64,000 nucleotides of DNA from Rhodobacter sp. CZR27 (GCF_002407205.1 NZ_CP023549.1:537001-601000); one strand, 5' to 3'. Positions 45,682 through 54,883 are shown, counted from the first letter of the stretch. The notes: a model not told the origin generated them from the letters alone. A program made the numbers and translations.

Positions 45682-48600
45682 CTAGGCGCGGGCCGCGAAC
45701 CGGCCATAAGTCTGGGCAAAGCGGCCCTGTGCGTCCGCGAAGAACGCGTCGCGATCACGGTTGTACTTCGCCAGCTTCTGGTGGTTTTTCACGATGCTCT
45801 CGATGGCTTTACGCTCGACCCGGAGGAAGAGTTTCCGGGTCAGACCGGCGTTCGGCGCCACGGCCGCCGTCTCCTCCGGCACGGCCGGATTCGCCGGGGT
45901 GGTCGGCGTCACCGTTGCGCACTTCGCCGGAGTGATCGGCTTTGCCGCTCCCTTTGCCGGAGTGGCTGCCACCGCAGGGATCCGGGCGAACACTTCGGCA
46001 CCCTCCTTCCAGACCGCCACTTTGACGACATCGCGATTGGCCTGAACGCGCTGTGCGGTCGGAACGATGAAACGGGTAGTCGCGCTGGCGAAACCATCGT
46101 CGAACGGGATGCCCGAGAACAGCGCGGCATCCAGACCCGAAGGCGACCGGATGAAATCGTCCAGGACGCGCGACGCCGTCGAAGCCGGAATGTCGATGTC
46201 CGCGATCATGTGACCGAACTGCTGGCGGATGTCGCGGGCGAGCCAGATCGCTCCGTCGTGAATCTTTCGGATCAGGATACGTCGGGGGACGTCGCCTTTC
46301 ACCACGTCGAAGACCGGATGCACCTCGTTGTTGCGGGTTTCGAAGCCCCAGAAGCTGTCGTCTGGCGCGCAGAAGAGAGTCTCGTAGAAGAACCCGTTGC
46401 GGCAGATGGTGGCGGGATGATGCTTCGGGTTGACGAACTCTCCGGCATAGCCGTGGATCCGGCCGGTGCAGGCCATCCACTGGCGAGCCGTGTCGAAGGT
46501 GACGTAGTAGAAGCCCTCCAGCGACGTGCAGCCTGTGCAGGCCGTGATCCCGGCCTGCAGCGACGCCGAGTAGCCGATGTCGACGATCGCGGCACGGCTG
46601 GTGCCCGAAATGCCCTTCTCGCGGTAATGGGTCCGAAGGAAGGCCCGCTGGCGCGCGGCCTCCTCGAGGATCCTGGGTTCCAGAGTCCGGGCGGCCCGCA
46701 CGAGGCGGTCGGCGTCCGCCTTGGCAATTGTCTGGTCGACGGAAGTGAATCCGTCGTCGCGGAGCTGGTCCAGATCCTCATGCTCCAATGCGATATTGAA
46801 CTTTCGGCGGAAGAAATCCGACAGGGTCATCGGCTGCAGAGAGCTGTTCACCAGAGCCACGATGTCGGCACGCGTTCGCAGCCCGGCAATTCGGAGGCTC
46901 CGGCGCGAGGCGTAAGCGTAGGCGACGCTCGGCCAGCCCTCGCTTTCCGGGTAGAGGATCTGCGCCATCTGCCAGAGGATCTTGCCGTCGCGAGACAGAA
47001 ACGCCACATGTTCAAGGCCCCGCTCGCGAGCGGTCTTCATCGTCCAGGACAGGAACCCGAGAAGAGCGGGACCGAGGCCGGCGTACCCGAGAATGACGGG
47101 GTCGCCCCCGAAGTGAGTGATCGACGAGACCCCCTTTGCCTCGAAGTTGAAGAACCGGCGCTGGACGCTGCCGTAGACAATCGCTTCCGCCACGGACCGA
47201 TTGCCGCGGTCAGGATACACGAGGGCACCGTATTTCTTGTTCTCTGCAACGTTCTGGAACGCGCTCTTGACATGGAAAGTCTGGATGCCCTTTCCTTTGG
47301 GGATCTTCACGTCCCCATGCGCATTGTCTCCCACATGCAGCCAGGCGCTGGCCGGAACCTTCTCGAGTTCCTTCACGGCGTCGAAGAGAGTGCCCTCGTG
47401 CTTGCGCAGGCCGAAGACCGACGACAGGTAGAGGGGCGTGTCAACCGGGTAGCCGCATTGTGCGATCAGGCGCTGGACGAACTCGCCCGGCAGATACATG
47501 TCCGAGACGAGAATGACACGGGCCCCACTCCTTGCCGCCTCGTCGAACAGTGTCCTGCCGATGGTCCGCGGAACGATGACACGCATCTCCTCCTCGCATT
47601 CGAGGTTGCGGATGCGTGACGCCACGTCGAGGTCGAGATCGCAGATCTGGGCGACCCGCGCGTAGATCATGTCGAGAGAGATCTCCTGCGTTTTCGTGTT
47701 CGTGGCGATCTCGGACCGAAGTTCGCGCTCGGCCTGGCGGCGGACGTGCTCGAAGTTCGGCACGGCGCCCTCCGTCAGCGCCCGGACTTTCGGCTCCATG
47801 ATCCGGAATACGTGGACAGGCTGCTCCACGGTCCGTTCGATCAGGGTATCGAAGATGTCGAACGAGATCAGTTTCGGTCGATCCTTGGCGATCAAGGCGG
47901 AGAAACGCGCCTCGACCTCGGTGAACTGCTTCCCGAAGGCCTCGCCGACCTTTTCGCCAGCGCGCTTCAGCTTGATGGACGAGAGGAACGTGGAACGGTA
48001 GGACGGATCGAGGTGGAAGGCGTCAGGACTTTTCGTCCCGCACTTCAGCTGTTCGATCCATGCCCCGAGGAATGCCGGATCGTTGATCCGGTCACGCATC
48101 ACGTGGTGGCGCGACAGCAGGTTCGCGACGAACTGGTCGCTTTGCCTGGCACTCATCGTCTCCTTGCCCGCCATCCAGTCTTTCAGGCTGGCATGGGTAG
48201 CGAAGCGCTCGAGGTGCGAGGCACCCAGCGAAACGAAGGGTTTCGACCAGAGCAGCGCCTGCAGTCCCACCGAAGAGGAAAAGGTTGCCACGGCATCCAC
48301 CGAGTCGATGAGATACTGGCTGCTGAAGTCCAGCTTCTCGAAGGCCGGATCATGGATCAGGTTGGGCCAGCGTTTCCGCAGGACCTCCATGGTCTCGGTT
48401 CTGATGACGCTCCCGGCCGTAGCACCCGCCGTGTACTGTGTGACGACAACGCCCACGTCGGCAGGCAGGCTTTCCAGAACATGCATGAGCATGCCCATCT
48501 GGTCGCGGAACGGGCTGTCAGCCTGGAAGGCGTAGTGATCGCTGACCTGGAGCGGCAGCAGCAGCAGGCGCGGAAAGCGGCCCTTCACATCGAGCATGGT

Positions 48601-49257
48601 CCGCGGGAACGGATTGGACCGCGCCATCCGGGGCAGCACTTCGGCGCGGAGATCCGTCAGGAGTTGCACGGCTTCCGGCAACGGGATGTCCGATTTCAAG
48701 GCGTCGGCGTCGTCATGGGCGGTTCCGGAACGGAACAGACCCTTCGGATCCATGGTGTAGAGTTCGGGAAACGGCAGGCGGCTCAGGAACCCGGGCATGA
48801 TGTTGAGGACGACAGCCTCGGGAAATGCGGTCTTCAGGAAGGGAACGGGGGTTTCCCAGCTGAGAATGACATCCGGCCGACCGGTCCCGGCCGCCTGGAT
48901 GATGCTGCGCATCCGACCGGACAACTCGCCTTCGGGATCGCGGTAGAAGGTACTGTCGATGTTGTCCGTGGATCCGAAGGCCTCGCTGATCGTTCCCATC
49001 GAGATGGCGTGGACGGTCGGAAACTCCGGGAGTGCTTGGGCGCGTGCGGCGTCGAATTCCCCGGCGACGAGTTCCACCTTGTAGCCGAGGCGCGCCAGCG
49101 TGTCGGCAAGGGGCGCGAGCTTGTTTCGGAGGGCTCCCCAGAAGTAATCGATCTGCCCCCGTACGATGAAGGGCGAGACATAAATCAGGGCGATCGGTTT
49201 CATGGCGCGGGATCTCTTCTTCTGAAAAGGGGAATGACGCTTGGACCGGAAGGTCAC
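45682..49257 (-). CDS. Giant glycosyltransferase-HAD fusion of the capsule operon
   Basis: Up to 1191 residues. N-terminal part (about 19-425): GT-B-like, with PIALIYVSPFIVRGQIDYFW, VILSWETPVPFLKTAFPEAV and FSSSVGLQALLWSKPFVSLG, reminiscent of capsule transferases. Middle (460-670): a COG5610-type HAD domain with FDIFDTLIERT (nucleophile Asp467, but Phe at +2), LVSDMY (Ser585), RKHEGTLF and HVGDNAHGD. Third part (680-1080): the usual COG5610 extension with HVAFLSRDGKILWQMAQIL and YAYASRRSLRIAGL. The tail is Ala/Pro/Thr rich, then helical. It starts GTG 49257, overlapping the kpsF stop as GTGA; ATG 49203 (MKPIALIYVS) is the alternative. It probably builds or trims the serotype-specific polymer. 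Confidence 0.85.
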   Translation of the reverse strand: MTFRSKRHSPFQKKRSRAMKPIALIYVSPFIVRGQIDYFWGALRNKLAPLADTLARLGYKVELVAGEFDAARAQALPEFPTVHAISMGTISEAFGSTDNIDSTFYRDPEGELSGRMRSIIQAAGTGRPDVILSWETPVPFLKTAFPEAVVLNIMPGFLSRLPFPELYTMDPKGLFRSGTAHDDADALKSDIPLPEAVQLLTDLRAEVLPRMARSNPFPRTMLDVKGRFPRLLLLPLQVSDHYAFQADSPFRDQMGMLMHVLESLPADVGVVVTQYTAGATAGSVIRTETMEVLRKRWPNLIHDPAFEKLDFSSQYLIDSVDAVATFSSSVGLQALLWSKPFVSLGASHLERFATHASLKDWMAGKETMSARQSDQFVANLLSRHHVMRDRINDPAFLGAWIEQLKCGTKSPDAFHLDPSYRSTFLSSIKLKRAGEKVGEAFGKQFTEVEARFSALIAKDRPKLISFDIFDTLIERTVEQPVHVFRIMEPKVRALTEGAVPNFEHVRRQAERELRSEIATNTKTQEISLDMIYARVAQICDLDLDVASRIRNLECEEEMRVIVPRTIGRTLFDEAARSGARVILVSDMYLPGEFVQRLIAQCGYPVDTPLYLSSVFGLRKHEGTLFDAVKELEKVPASAWLHVGDNAHGDVKIPKGKGIQTFHVKSAFQNVAENKKYGALVYPDRGNRSVAEAIVYGSVQRRFFNFEAKGVSSITHFGGDPVILGYAGLGPALLGFLSWTMKTARERGLEHVAFLSRDGKILWQMAQILYPESEGWPSVAYAYASRRSLRIAGLRTRADIVALVNSSLQPMTLSDFFRRKFNIALEHEDLDQLRDDGFTSVDQTIAKADADRLVRAARTLEPRILEEAARQRAFLRTHYREKGISGTSRAAIVDIGYSASLQAGITACTGCTSLEGFYYVTFDTARQWMACTGRIHGYAGEFVNPKHHPATICRNGFFYETLFCAPDDSFWGFETRNNEVHPVFDVVKGDVPRRILIRKIHDGAIWLARDIRQQFGHMIADIDIPASTASRVLDDFIRSPSGLDAALFSGIPFDDGFASATTRFIVPTAQRVQANRDVVKVAVWKEGAEVFARIPAVAATPAKGAAKPITPAKCATVTPTTPANPAVPEETAAVAPNAGLTRKLFLRVERKAIESIVKNHQKLAKYNRDRDAFFADAQGRFAQTYGRFAARA

Positions 49258-49925
49258 CGGACCATCTGAAGTGCGACCGGTGCTGCAGCGGTCTCCTTTA
49301 CCGTTCCCCCGAGCGATCCGCCCGGATGGCTCCGCCGGAAATCCTCGGGTGTCATCTTCATCATGCGGCTCACCGTCACCGCGAGCGCGTCGCCGATCGC
49401 GAGGCTCAGCGTGGTCGAGGTGGTCGGCGCGAGGCCGTGGACGCAGGCTTCGCGGACGCGGCCGTAGGCGATCACGATGTCGGACATGCGGGCGAGGGTG
49501 CTGGTCCGGGCTGAGGTCAGGCCGATGGTTGCGATCCCGTGGATCCGGCAGTAGTGGAGCAGGTCCGACAGTTCGGCGGTCTCGCCGGAATTGGACAGGG
49601 TCAGGACGACCGAGTCGCGGCCGACGATGCCGAGATCGCCATGGCTTGCTTCAGTGGCATGCAGGTGGATCGCAGGCTTGCCGAGTGAGCAGAAGGTTGC
49701 GGCGATCTTGCGGGCGATGTGACCCGACTTGCCGATGCCCGCCACGATCAGGGGCGCCTGACAGTGGGCGTGGATCATCTGCGCCGCCCGGGCGATCGAG
49801 TCGTCCACTTGGCGGGCGTAGGCCAGGATCGCCTCGGCTTCCGTCTCCAGGGTCTTGGTGATGACCTGCTGCAGATCGATGCCGGTGTTGAACATCTGGT
49901 TCACGACTTGTCTTTCCTTGTTCAC
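49254..49925 (-). CDS. kpsF: KpsF-type arabinose-5-phosphate isomerase, SIS domain only
   Basis: A 223-residue sugar isomerase. The SIS domain shows AGIGKSGHIARKIAATF, HATEASHGDLGIV, LTLSNSGET and HGLAPTTSTT, ending at HPGGSLG. Full-length KpsF/GutQ proteins (about 320-330 residues) carry two CBS domains after this point; here they are absent. It should still convert ribulose-5-phosphate to arabinose-5-phosphate for Kdo synthesis. GTG 49925 overlaps the kpsS stop as GTGA; ATG 49895 (MFNTGIDLQQ) is possible. Confidence 0.9.
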   Translation of the reverse strand: MNKERQVVNQMFNTGIDLQQVITKTLETEAEAILAYARQVDDSIARAAQMIHAHCQAPLIVAGIGKSGHIARKIAATFCSLGKPAIHLHATEASHGDLGIVGRDSVVLTLSNSGETAELSDLLHYCRIHGIATIGLTSARTSTLARMSDIVIAYGRVREACVHGLAPTTSTTLSLAIGDALAVTVSRMMKMTPEDFRRSHPGGSLGGTVKETAAAPVALQMVR

Positions 49926-51220
49926 GGATTAACAGCTTGCAGGCGGGCCAGGGAGTTCGCCGTGAGAAGATCTGATCGACGACCGACCGCTCGTTTGAGG
50001 CGGACGTTTTCTTCGCAGATCTCGGCAATTCGGGTCTTTGCCTCCCGCCGACCCGGCGGGGCATGAAAATCGCCGGGGACGAGAGCTTCCCGCCGGACAC
50101 GGGCGAGGAAGCCCGAGACGAGATCTGCGTCGGCCGCTCGCGCCTCGGTCCAGAACCGGTCGATGTCGGCTACGGACCAGGCAAGTCCCGGGTGGGAATG
50201 GATCGCGCGGCCCGCGGTCAGCACCGGGACGCCCCGCATCAGGGCCACCAGTGCCGAGGAACTGGTGAGGGTCAGGAACCCCCGTGCCGTGTCGAGCGCC
50301 CGACCCAGAGAGCCGGATTGCGTCACGACGACCCGGTCCCCGATCCCGGCGGCTTCCGCCGCGGCCCGGATCGGGCCAGGCAGGGTGCTGCGGCCGCGAT
50401 CCAGCGGATGGATCCGGAACACGAGGTCGGTCCCGGCCGGAGCTTTTACGGCGAAGGAGGAGATGACCTGGCGAATGAACCCTTGTTGCGTCCAGCCGTT
50501 CGCGCCGGAGAGAAGGCTGAGGTCGCCGGGAACCTGCAGGGCGACCAGGAAGGCGGGCCGGCCTCCGGTCTCGGTCTCCGCTGCGCGGTCGGCGACACCC
50601 CCATGGCGGAGGCGATGGAGCCCCGCACGGATCCAGCCAGCCGCTTCGGAGCCGGCCCGGAAGGACCGGTGCGACAGGGGGAAGGCGGATCCTTCCCCGG
50701 CGAGAGCCATGAGCCCGTAATGCAGGAAGGCGTGCCAGGCACAGGATCTGGCGCCCGCGAAGTCCGTCCCGGTCAGGTCCGGCATCGGCCAGCCGACGAC
50801 GGGAGGAATCCGGCACAGCGGCGAATCCGCGTTATTGCCCCCGTCCTCGACCGTCACGAAGCCGGGGCGGATGTAGCCTTCCTCGAGCGACAGGACGCGG
50901 ATGCCGCGAAGGGCCGCCATCTTTCGCGCCACTTCGTGGATCGGGCGGCTCGAGCCGAAGAGGATGATCACGTCCGGCTTCCAGTCGTCAAGCAGTGCGC
51001 GGCACCGCCGGCTCCAGTCAGCGAGGCCTCCCCTGACCGTCTCGCGCGACATGCCGGGCCGGAGACCGGTCAGGAAACGGTCTCCCAGGGTGAACAGCAC
51101 CCTGTGGGCCGCCCAGCCGGCAGACTGCAGCATCTCCTGCAATTCCCCGAAGAAGGGTCCTACGGGTCCCTGTAGCAGCAGAGCTCGTGGCCCAGGAAGT
51201 GTGTCGCGTTGCAGAATCAT
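49922..51220 (-). CDS. kpsS: Capsule Kdo-linker initiating transferase KpsS
   Basis: A 432-residue member of the KpsS family, which in studied systems adds the first beta-Kdo to phosphatidylglycerol. Recognisable stretches are LLLQGPVGPFFGELQEML, LEEGYIRPGFVTVEDGGNNA, VALQVPGDLSLL and the late SSSALVALMRGVPVLTAGRA. First gene of the operon, so its upstream region should hold the capsule promoter. The ATG at 51220 begins the conserved sequence within ten residues. Confidence 0.92.
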   Translation of the reverse strand: MILQRDTLPGPRALLLQGPVGPFFGELQEMLQSAGWAAHRVLFTLGDRFLTGLRPGMSRETVRGGLADWSRRCRALLDDWKPDVIILFGSSRPIHEVARKMAALRGIRVLSLEEGYIRPGFVTVEDGGNNADSPLCRIPPVVGWPMPDLTGTDFAGARSCAWHAFLHYGLMALAGEGSAFPLSHRSFRAGSEAAGWIRAGLHRLRHGGVADRAAETETGGRPAFLVALQVPGDLSLLSGANGWTQQGFIRQVISSFAVKAPAGTDLVFRIHPLDRGRSTLPGPIRAAAEAAGIGDRVVVTQSGSLGRALDTARGFLTLTSSSALVALMRGVPVLTAGRAIHSHPGLAWSVADIDRFWTEARAADADLVSGFLARVRREALVPGDFHAPPGRREAKTRIAEICEENVRLKRAVGRRSDLLTANSLARLQAVNP

Positions 51221-51709
51221 GGAACGGGTTCGCGATAGGAAACGATCACGGGCCGAGATATGCGATCGTTTGCCTTACGTTTCCGTTACCCTGTGCAACA
51301 GAATTTCCAGAGCGTCAGTCGTTTTCATTCTCAATGATCAAAAACGCTTTGCGACCGTTGTCGACGACGCGGGCCATCAGGCGGAATATCTGACCTATTG
51401 GTGCACAAGCATTTTCGGGAAAAGACCTGTTCGTCATCTTGCACATGATGCTCCATCCTGCTCAGGCGGTGCAGCCTCTGTCAATTCCGGCACTTTTCCG
51501 ATGGCGACTGCAGCCGAAGGCAGAACGGCAACGTCGGTTCATTTGCAGGCCTTTTGCCCCGGCCGGCGAAAGATGCATGTCCGAATCCAATACCGTCCAA
51601 CGCGAGCCCGATGGGGGCTGCTTGTCCAGGTTGGACATCATTGCCGGGTCGTTTCGTGGCGTCAGTCGATTTCCTGACCAATCGACCCTGGCATTCTCGC
51701 TGTCACGCC
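51221..51709. other. 489-base capsule promoter region
   Basis: No gene recognised. It is more A/T rich than its surroundings (51230-51480), contains an inverted repeat at 51240-51271, and lies between the capsule operon and the regulator pseudogene. Confidence 0.5.
51240..51271 (-). promoter_or_regulatory. Inverted repeat 20 bases upstream of kpsS
   Basis: AAACGATC (51240-51247) and GATCGTTT (51264-51271) are perfect inverted arms separated by 16 bases. The location, just before the kpsS start, suits an operator or 5' leader hairpin of the capsule operon. Confidence 0.45.
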
Positions 51710-52509
51710 TCAGGAATCGGACGCGGCCAGTGACGTCAGTCCGCCCATATCCAGCAAGGTCACACGCCCGTAGTGGCAGGCTATGAGACCCGTGGCCTCG
51801 AAATCCCGGACGATCTGATCGACACGCTGGCGCGTGGAGCCAATCAGATGCGCCAGCGTTTTCTGGGGAAGCTTGAGTGCAAGCTCAATCCCTGATCCCT
51901 GCGGTGTGCCGAAGCGATCCGCCAACACGAACAGCCTGTGGGCAAGCCGCTGCTCGAGGCAAAGCGAGGAATAGACATCGAGCGCCTGCAAGACCTGACC
52001 GAGCCGACCGGCCTCCAGACGCAGGAATGATCGAACAAGCTCCGGATGGTGGTCAGGAGGCCGTTCAAGTCCTGCAACTGAAGATGCACGACCACGGCGT
52101 CCGTGAAAGCCTCGGCATCGTGAAGGCGTGCGCTTCCAGAGAACGCGGCAACTTCTCCGAAGCAGAAGCCGGCATCGTAGGAATCGAGGATGGTCTGGCG
52201 CCCCTTCGGGGAAACTCCGGATACGCAGACCACGCCCTCGACGACGACATAGAGCCCGTCGCCGACCTCTCCCCGAGAGAAGATCCGCTGCTGCATGACC
52301 AGCTTGCGGACCCGCAGCGCGCCGAGGAGTTTCCGCCGCACGTCCTCCGGCAGGTTCCTGAACCAGTCCGCGCGCAGCAGGACCGGCTCGAAAGGGCGAC
52401 CGTCGGTGTCGACATCAGGACATCGCGCAGGTCGGGAAAACCGTAAATCCTGGACAGATCCGGACCGGCGGCATGCCCTACGGTTTCGGCCGAAAGCTCC
52501 GAAGTCCAT
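51710..52509 (-). pseudogene. Crp/Fnr family regulator with a one-base frameshift
   Basis: The cNMP-type sensor is intact (RIFSRGEVGDGLYVVVEGVV, CFGEVAAFSGSARLH). At 52046-52053 the minus strand reads CTG ACC ACC ATC CGG. One extra C would give LLTTHPELVRSFLRLEAGRL and join the second frame, which has CLEQRLAHRLFVLADRFGTP and the helix-turn-helix TLAHLIGSTRQRVDQIVRDF. So a single-base loss separates sensor from DNA-binding part; a sequencing error is possible. The start is unclear (ATG 52509 or further in). The ligand cysteines of Fnr are absent. Confidence 0.8.
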
Positions 52510-52552
52510 CGCGTATCCGACTGGACGCAGGTATCCGAGACGGAGGACTAGC

Positions 52553-52816
52553 ATGGGCTATCTTTCGCGCGGCCTGTTCATCGCCGCCGGGTTCGCGGGA
52601 TCGGTCGTTTCAGCGCAGAAGACCGCGGAACAGGCCTTGATCCTGCACGATGTCAGGGTGTTCGACAGCGCGAAGGCGATCCTCCGGCCGCCCGGCGACG
52701 TTCTGGTCGCCGGCGAACGGGGGGCCCGGATGTGGCACGCCGAGCAGGTGCCTGCGACACGCCAGGGAACTCCACCGTGCCTGTTGATGCGGCGATGTCC
52801 GACCGTCGGTTCATGA
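52553..52816 (+). pseudogene. Truncated amidohydrolase, N-terminal fragment
   Basis: An 87-codon frame with a fine ribosome site (GGAGG, six bases before ATG 52553) and a signal peptide (GLFIAAGFAGSVVSAQ). EQALILHDVRVFDSAKAI and PPGDVLVAGER are the opening beta-sandwich of secreted imidazolonepropionase-like amidohydrolases. After that the sequence loses similarity and stops. All metal-binding residues are missing, so it is a remnant. Confidence 0.6.
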
Positions 52817-52894
52817 CCGCGGACCGGCTATTCCGGCAGGAGGAGTCGGTCCTGATCTTCCATCACCGCACAGGATGGCTCCCCCTGCCGGGGG

Positions 52895-53125
52895 TTACTT
52901 CCGGCCGGACTTGCGGAGCGGCTTAGGGGGCGGGGGCAGGGCCGCGAGCGCCGCGTCGCGTTCGAGCCGTGCCGCCCGCAGGCGCGCAACCTGCGCATGT
53001 CGCGCATCGGTCTCGGCGGCGACAATCGCCTTCGCGGCCGCGTCGGCGCGCTGTGCGGCATGGCCGGGACTGGCCCGGAAGGCATCGGACTTGGGGGATC
53101 GCATTCCTGTTCCTTGTTCTGTCAT
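52895..53125 (-). CDS. Small basic helical protein
   Basis: A 76-residue alanine- and arginine-rich protein, mostly helical (ADAAAKAIVAAETDARHAQV), ending in a basic PPPPKPLRKSGRK tail. GAGG lies seven bases before ATG 53125. Similar small proteins are frequent in Rhodobacterales; no function is known. Confidence 0.55.
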   Translation of the reverse strand: MTEQGTGMRSPKSDAFRASPGHAAQRADAAAKAIVAAETDARHAQVARLRAARLERDAALAALPPPPKPLRKSGRK

Positions 53126-53192
53126 GGGGAACCTCGTGTCGGGCATGATCCGGCACGTCGGGATCCGGGCAAATGCACCCCGCTATCCCGGC

Positions 53193-53336
53193 TCAGGGCT
53201 TCTTCGCGGTGCCCGAGCCGGACGACGGCGAGAGGGCCGCGTGGGCGCTTGTCACCGCGACCACAACAGGTGCCTTCTTCGGCTGTTTCGGTTTCTTCGT
53301 CTGCCGATTTCCGCGGATGTTCATGCCCTTGGCCAT
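53193..53336 (-). CDS. Conserved small lysine-rich protein
   Basis: A 47-residue protein beginning MAKGMNIRGNRQTKKPKQPK, a start I recognise from a widespread family of very small alphaproteobacterial and other proteins of unknown function. GGAGA lies six bases before ATG 53336. The C-terminus is Ser/Ala/Pro rich. Confidence 0.75.
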   Translation of the reverse strand: MAKGMNIRGNRQTKKPKQPKKAPVVVAVTSAHAALSPSSGSGTAKKP

Positions 53337-54013
53337 GTGGCTCTCCGGTTGAAGGGTTCCGGCGGAATGCGCCGGTCGTGGTTGCGAGGGACGCGACGCG
53401 GGCCGTCGATGGAGGAAGCAAGTGCCGGCAGGCGCTTCAGGTGCCGTCCGATCTCGGCCGGAAGGCAGGGCACGGCGTTGATACGAACTGAAGTTCAAAT
53501 GGGGACGCGGGATCCCCGAAACAAGGGCTGACCGAGAGCCGGGGGCCTTCCGCGTCCGATGGCCATCTGACATTGCAAATGCCCGCTCCAGGATCTCGCG
53601 CCGATTTCGGTCCACTGGTGAGGGCTGCCACGGCGGCCCATCAAGGGGAGTTGCCGTGGAACGGTGCGCTTCCACCGGAACGTTTCCTTTCTTGGCGCGT
53701 TCCGCCTCGGTGGCCATGCTGCCGCCGAGACCCGCCGCGATCAGCGCCGAGGTCGAAGCTATCCCTCAACCGAAGGGAAAGTTCTGGCGCGGGATCCGGT
53801 TCTGCAGCACGATCGGGCACGGGGACCGGCGCGAGCGTTGTCCCATCGATCTCCGCGCTCCGGATGGTGCCCTGCCGCGGGATCGCGCGGCCGTTGCCTG
53901 GCAGATCCGGGCGCCGTGCCGGACGGGTGAGAGTGGACACCGCGCGCACGACTGTTCCAGACGCATGACGCGCCCTGCGGATCGGGAGCGGACCCCGAGA
54001 CAGGAGAACCATC
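53337..54013. other. 677-base gap, nothing recognised
   Basis: Several open frames exist on both strands, but none has a ribosome site and recognisable sequence together. Confidence 0.4.
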
Positions 54014-54388
54014 ATGACCGACCGCATCGTCCGATCCACCGCAGTGTTCCTGCGGCCGTTCCGCCTGCCCGGCTTCGACGCGGAACTTCCGGCAGGCCGA
54101 TATCTGCTGGATACCGAGATCCTGCCTCCTGCGGGCATGGCGGATCCGGTCGCATGGCGGGCGTCGGTGGTGATCCATCTCCATCCCGCCACAGACATGC
54201 CCGACCTCGCCCGCGCCCTGACCGTGCGGCTGGCCGATATCGACGCGGCGATCGCGCGCGACGAAGCGTCGGGCCAGTCCCTCGACCAGTTCTTCCTGCA
54301 GGCGATGCTGGACGATCCCATGATCCGGCTGGTCATGGAGGCCGACGGAGTCACCGAGGCGGACCTGCGCCGCCTCTATGAGCCATGA
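54014..54388 (+). CDS. Hypothetical protein, soluble, 124 residues
   Basis: Not recognised. It has a good ribosome site (AGGAG, eight bases before ATG). The N-terminal half reads as beta strands around RPFRLPGFDAELPAGRYLLD; the C-terminal half is helical (ARALTVRLADIDAAIARDEA). Third-position G/C fits a real gene. It is plus-stranded, 239 bases before the cold-shock gene. Confidence 0.65.
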   Translation: MTDRIVRSTAVFLRPFRLPGFDAELPAGRYLLDTEILPPAGMADPVAWRASVVIHLHPATDMPDLARALTVRLADIDAAIARDEASGQSLDQFFLQAMLDDPMIRLVMEADGVTEADLRRLYEP

Positions 54389-54626
54389 CCCGTCCGGGGG
54401 CAATGTCGCGGCACGTGGCCCGCGACACCCCTGCGAGGCTGGCCCTGGCGGTTCCGGCATATATTTTCCGCCTTGGCTTGCATTGGCGAGGGATCTCTGT
54501 CATGCAGGTCGGGCAAAGCATCCTCTTTCGACCTTCTGTTTCCTTGCGGCTTCAGTTGCGACTCTGACGAGACTGAGCCAGGCCACCGCATTCAGCGGGT
54601 GGCATCCGGAAAAAGGAAACATCACG
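54389..54626 (+). promoter_or_regulatory. Leader region of the cold-shock gene
   Basis: A 238-base gap before cspA, long enough for the extended structured 5' leader typical of cold-shock mRNAs. No specific element was identified. Confidence 0.3.
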
Positions 54627-54833
54627 ATGGCCAACGGCACCGTGAAATGGTTCAATGCCACCAAAGGCTTCGGCTTCATCGCCCCGGCGGGTGGCTCCAA
54701 GGACGTGTTCGTCCATGTCACCGCGCTGGAACGCGCCGGCATCCGTCAGCTCAATGACGGCCAGGCCGTGACCTTCGATCTCGAGCGCGATCGCAACGGC
54801 CGCGAATCGGCGACGAACCTCGTCCTCGCCTGA
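54627..54833 (+). CDS. cspA: Cold-shock protein CspA family
   Basis: A 68-residue single cold-shock domain. RNP1 is KGFGFI and RNP2 is DVFVHVTAL, within MANGTVKWFNATKGFGFIAP. It binds single-stranded nucleic acid and melts mRNA structure. The start ATG at 54627 is unambiguous; AAAAAGGA lies about nine bases upstream. It ends 24 bases before a strong terminator. Confidence 0.95.
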   Translation: MANGTVKWFNATKGFGFIAPAGGSKDVFVHVTALERAGIRQLNDGQAVTFDLERDRNGRESATNLVLA

Positions 54834-54857
54834 TTGCCGCGAGATACCGACAGGATG

Positions 54858-54883
54858 ACGGGCGGCACTGCCGCCCGTTTTTT
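54858..54883 (+). terminator. Rho-independent terminator of cspA
   Basis: ACGGGCGGC (54858-54866) and GCCGCCCGT (54870-54878) form a perfect 9-bp stem with an ACT loop, followed by six T. Confidence 0.95.

Noticed and set aside
49254..51220. Complete capsule locus including outer-membrane exporter KpsD and Kdo synthesis genes
   Set aside because: No kpsD or kpsU was found on either strand within the window.
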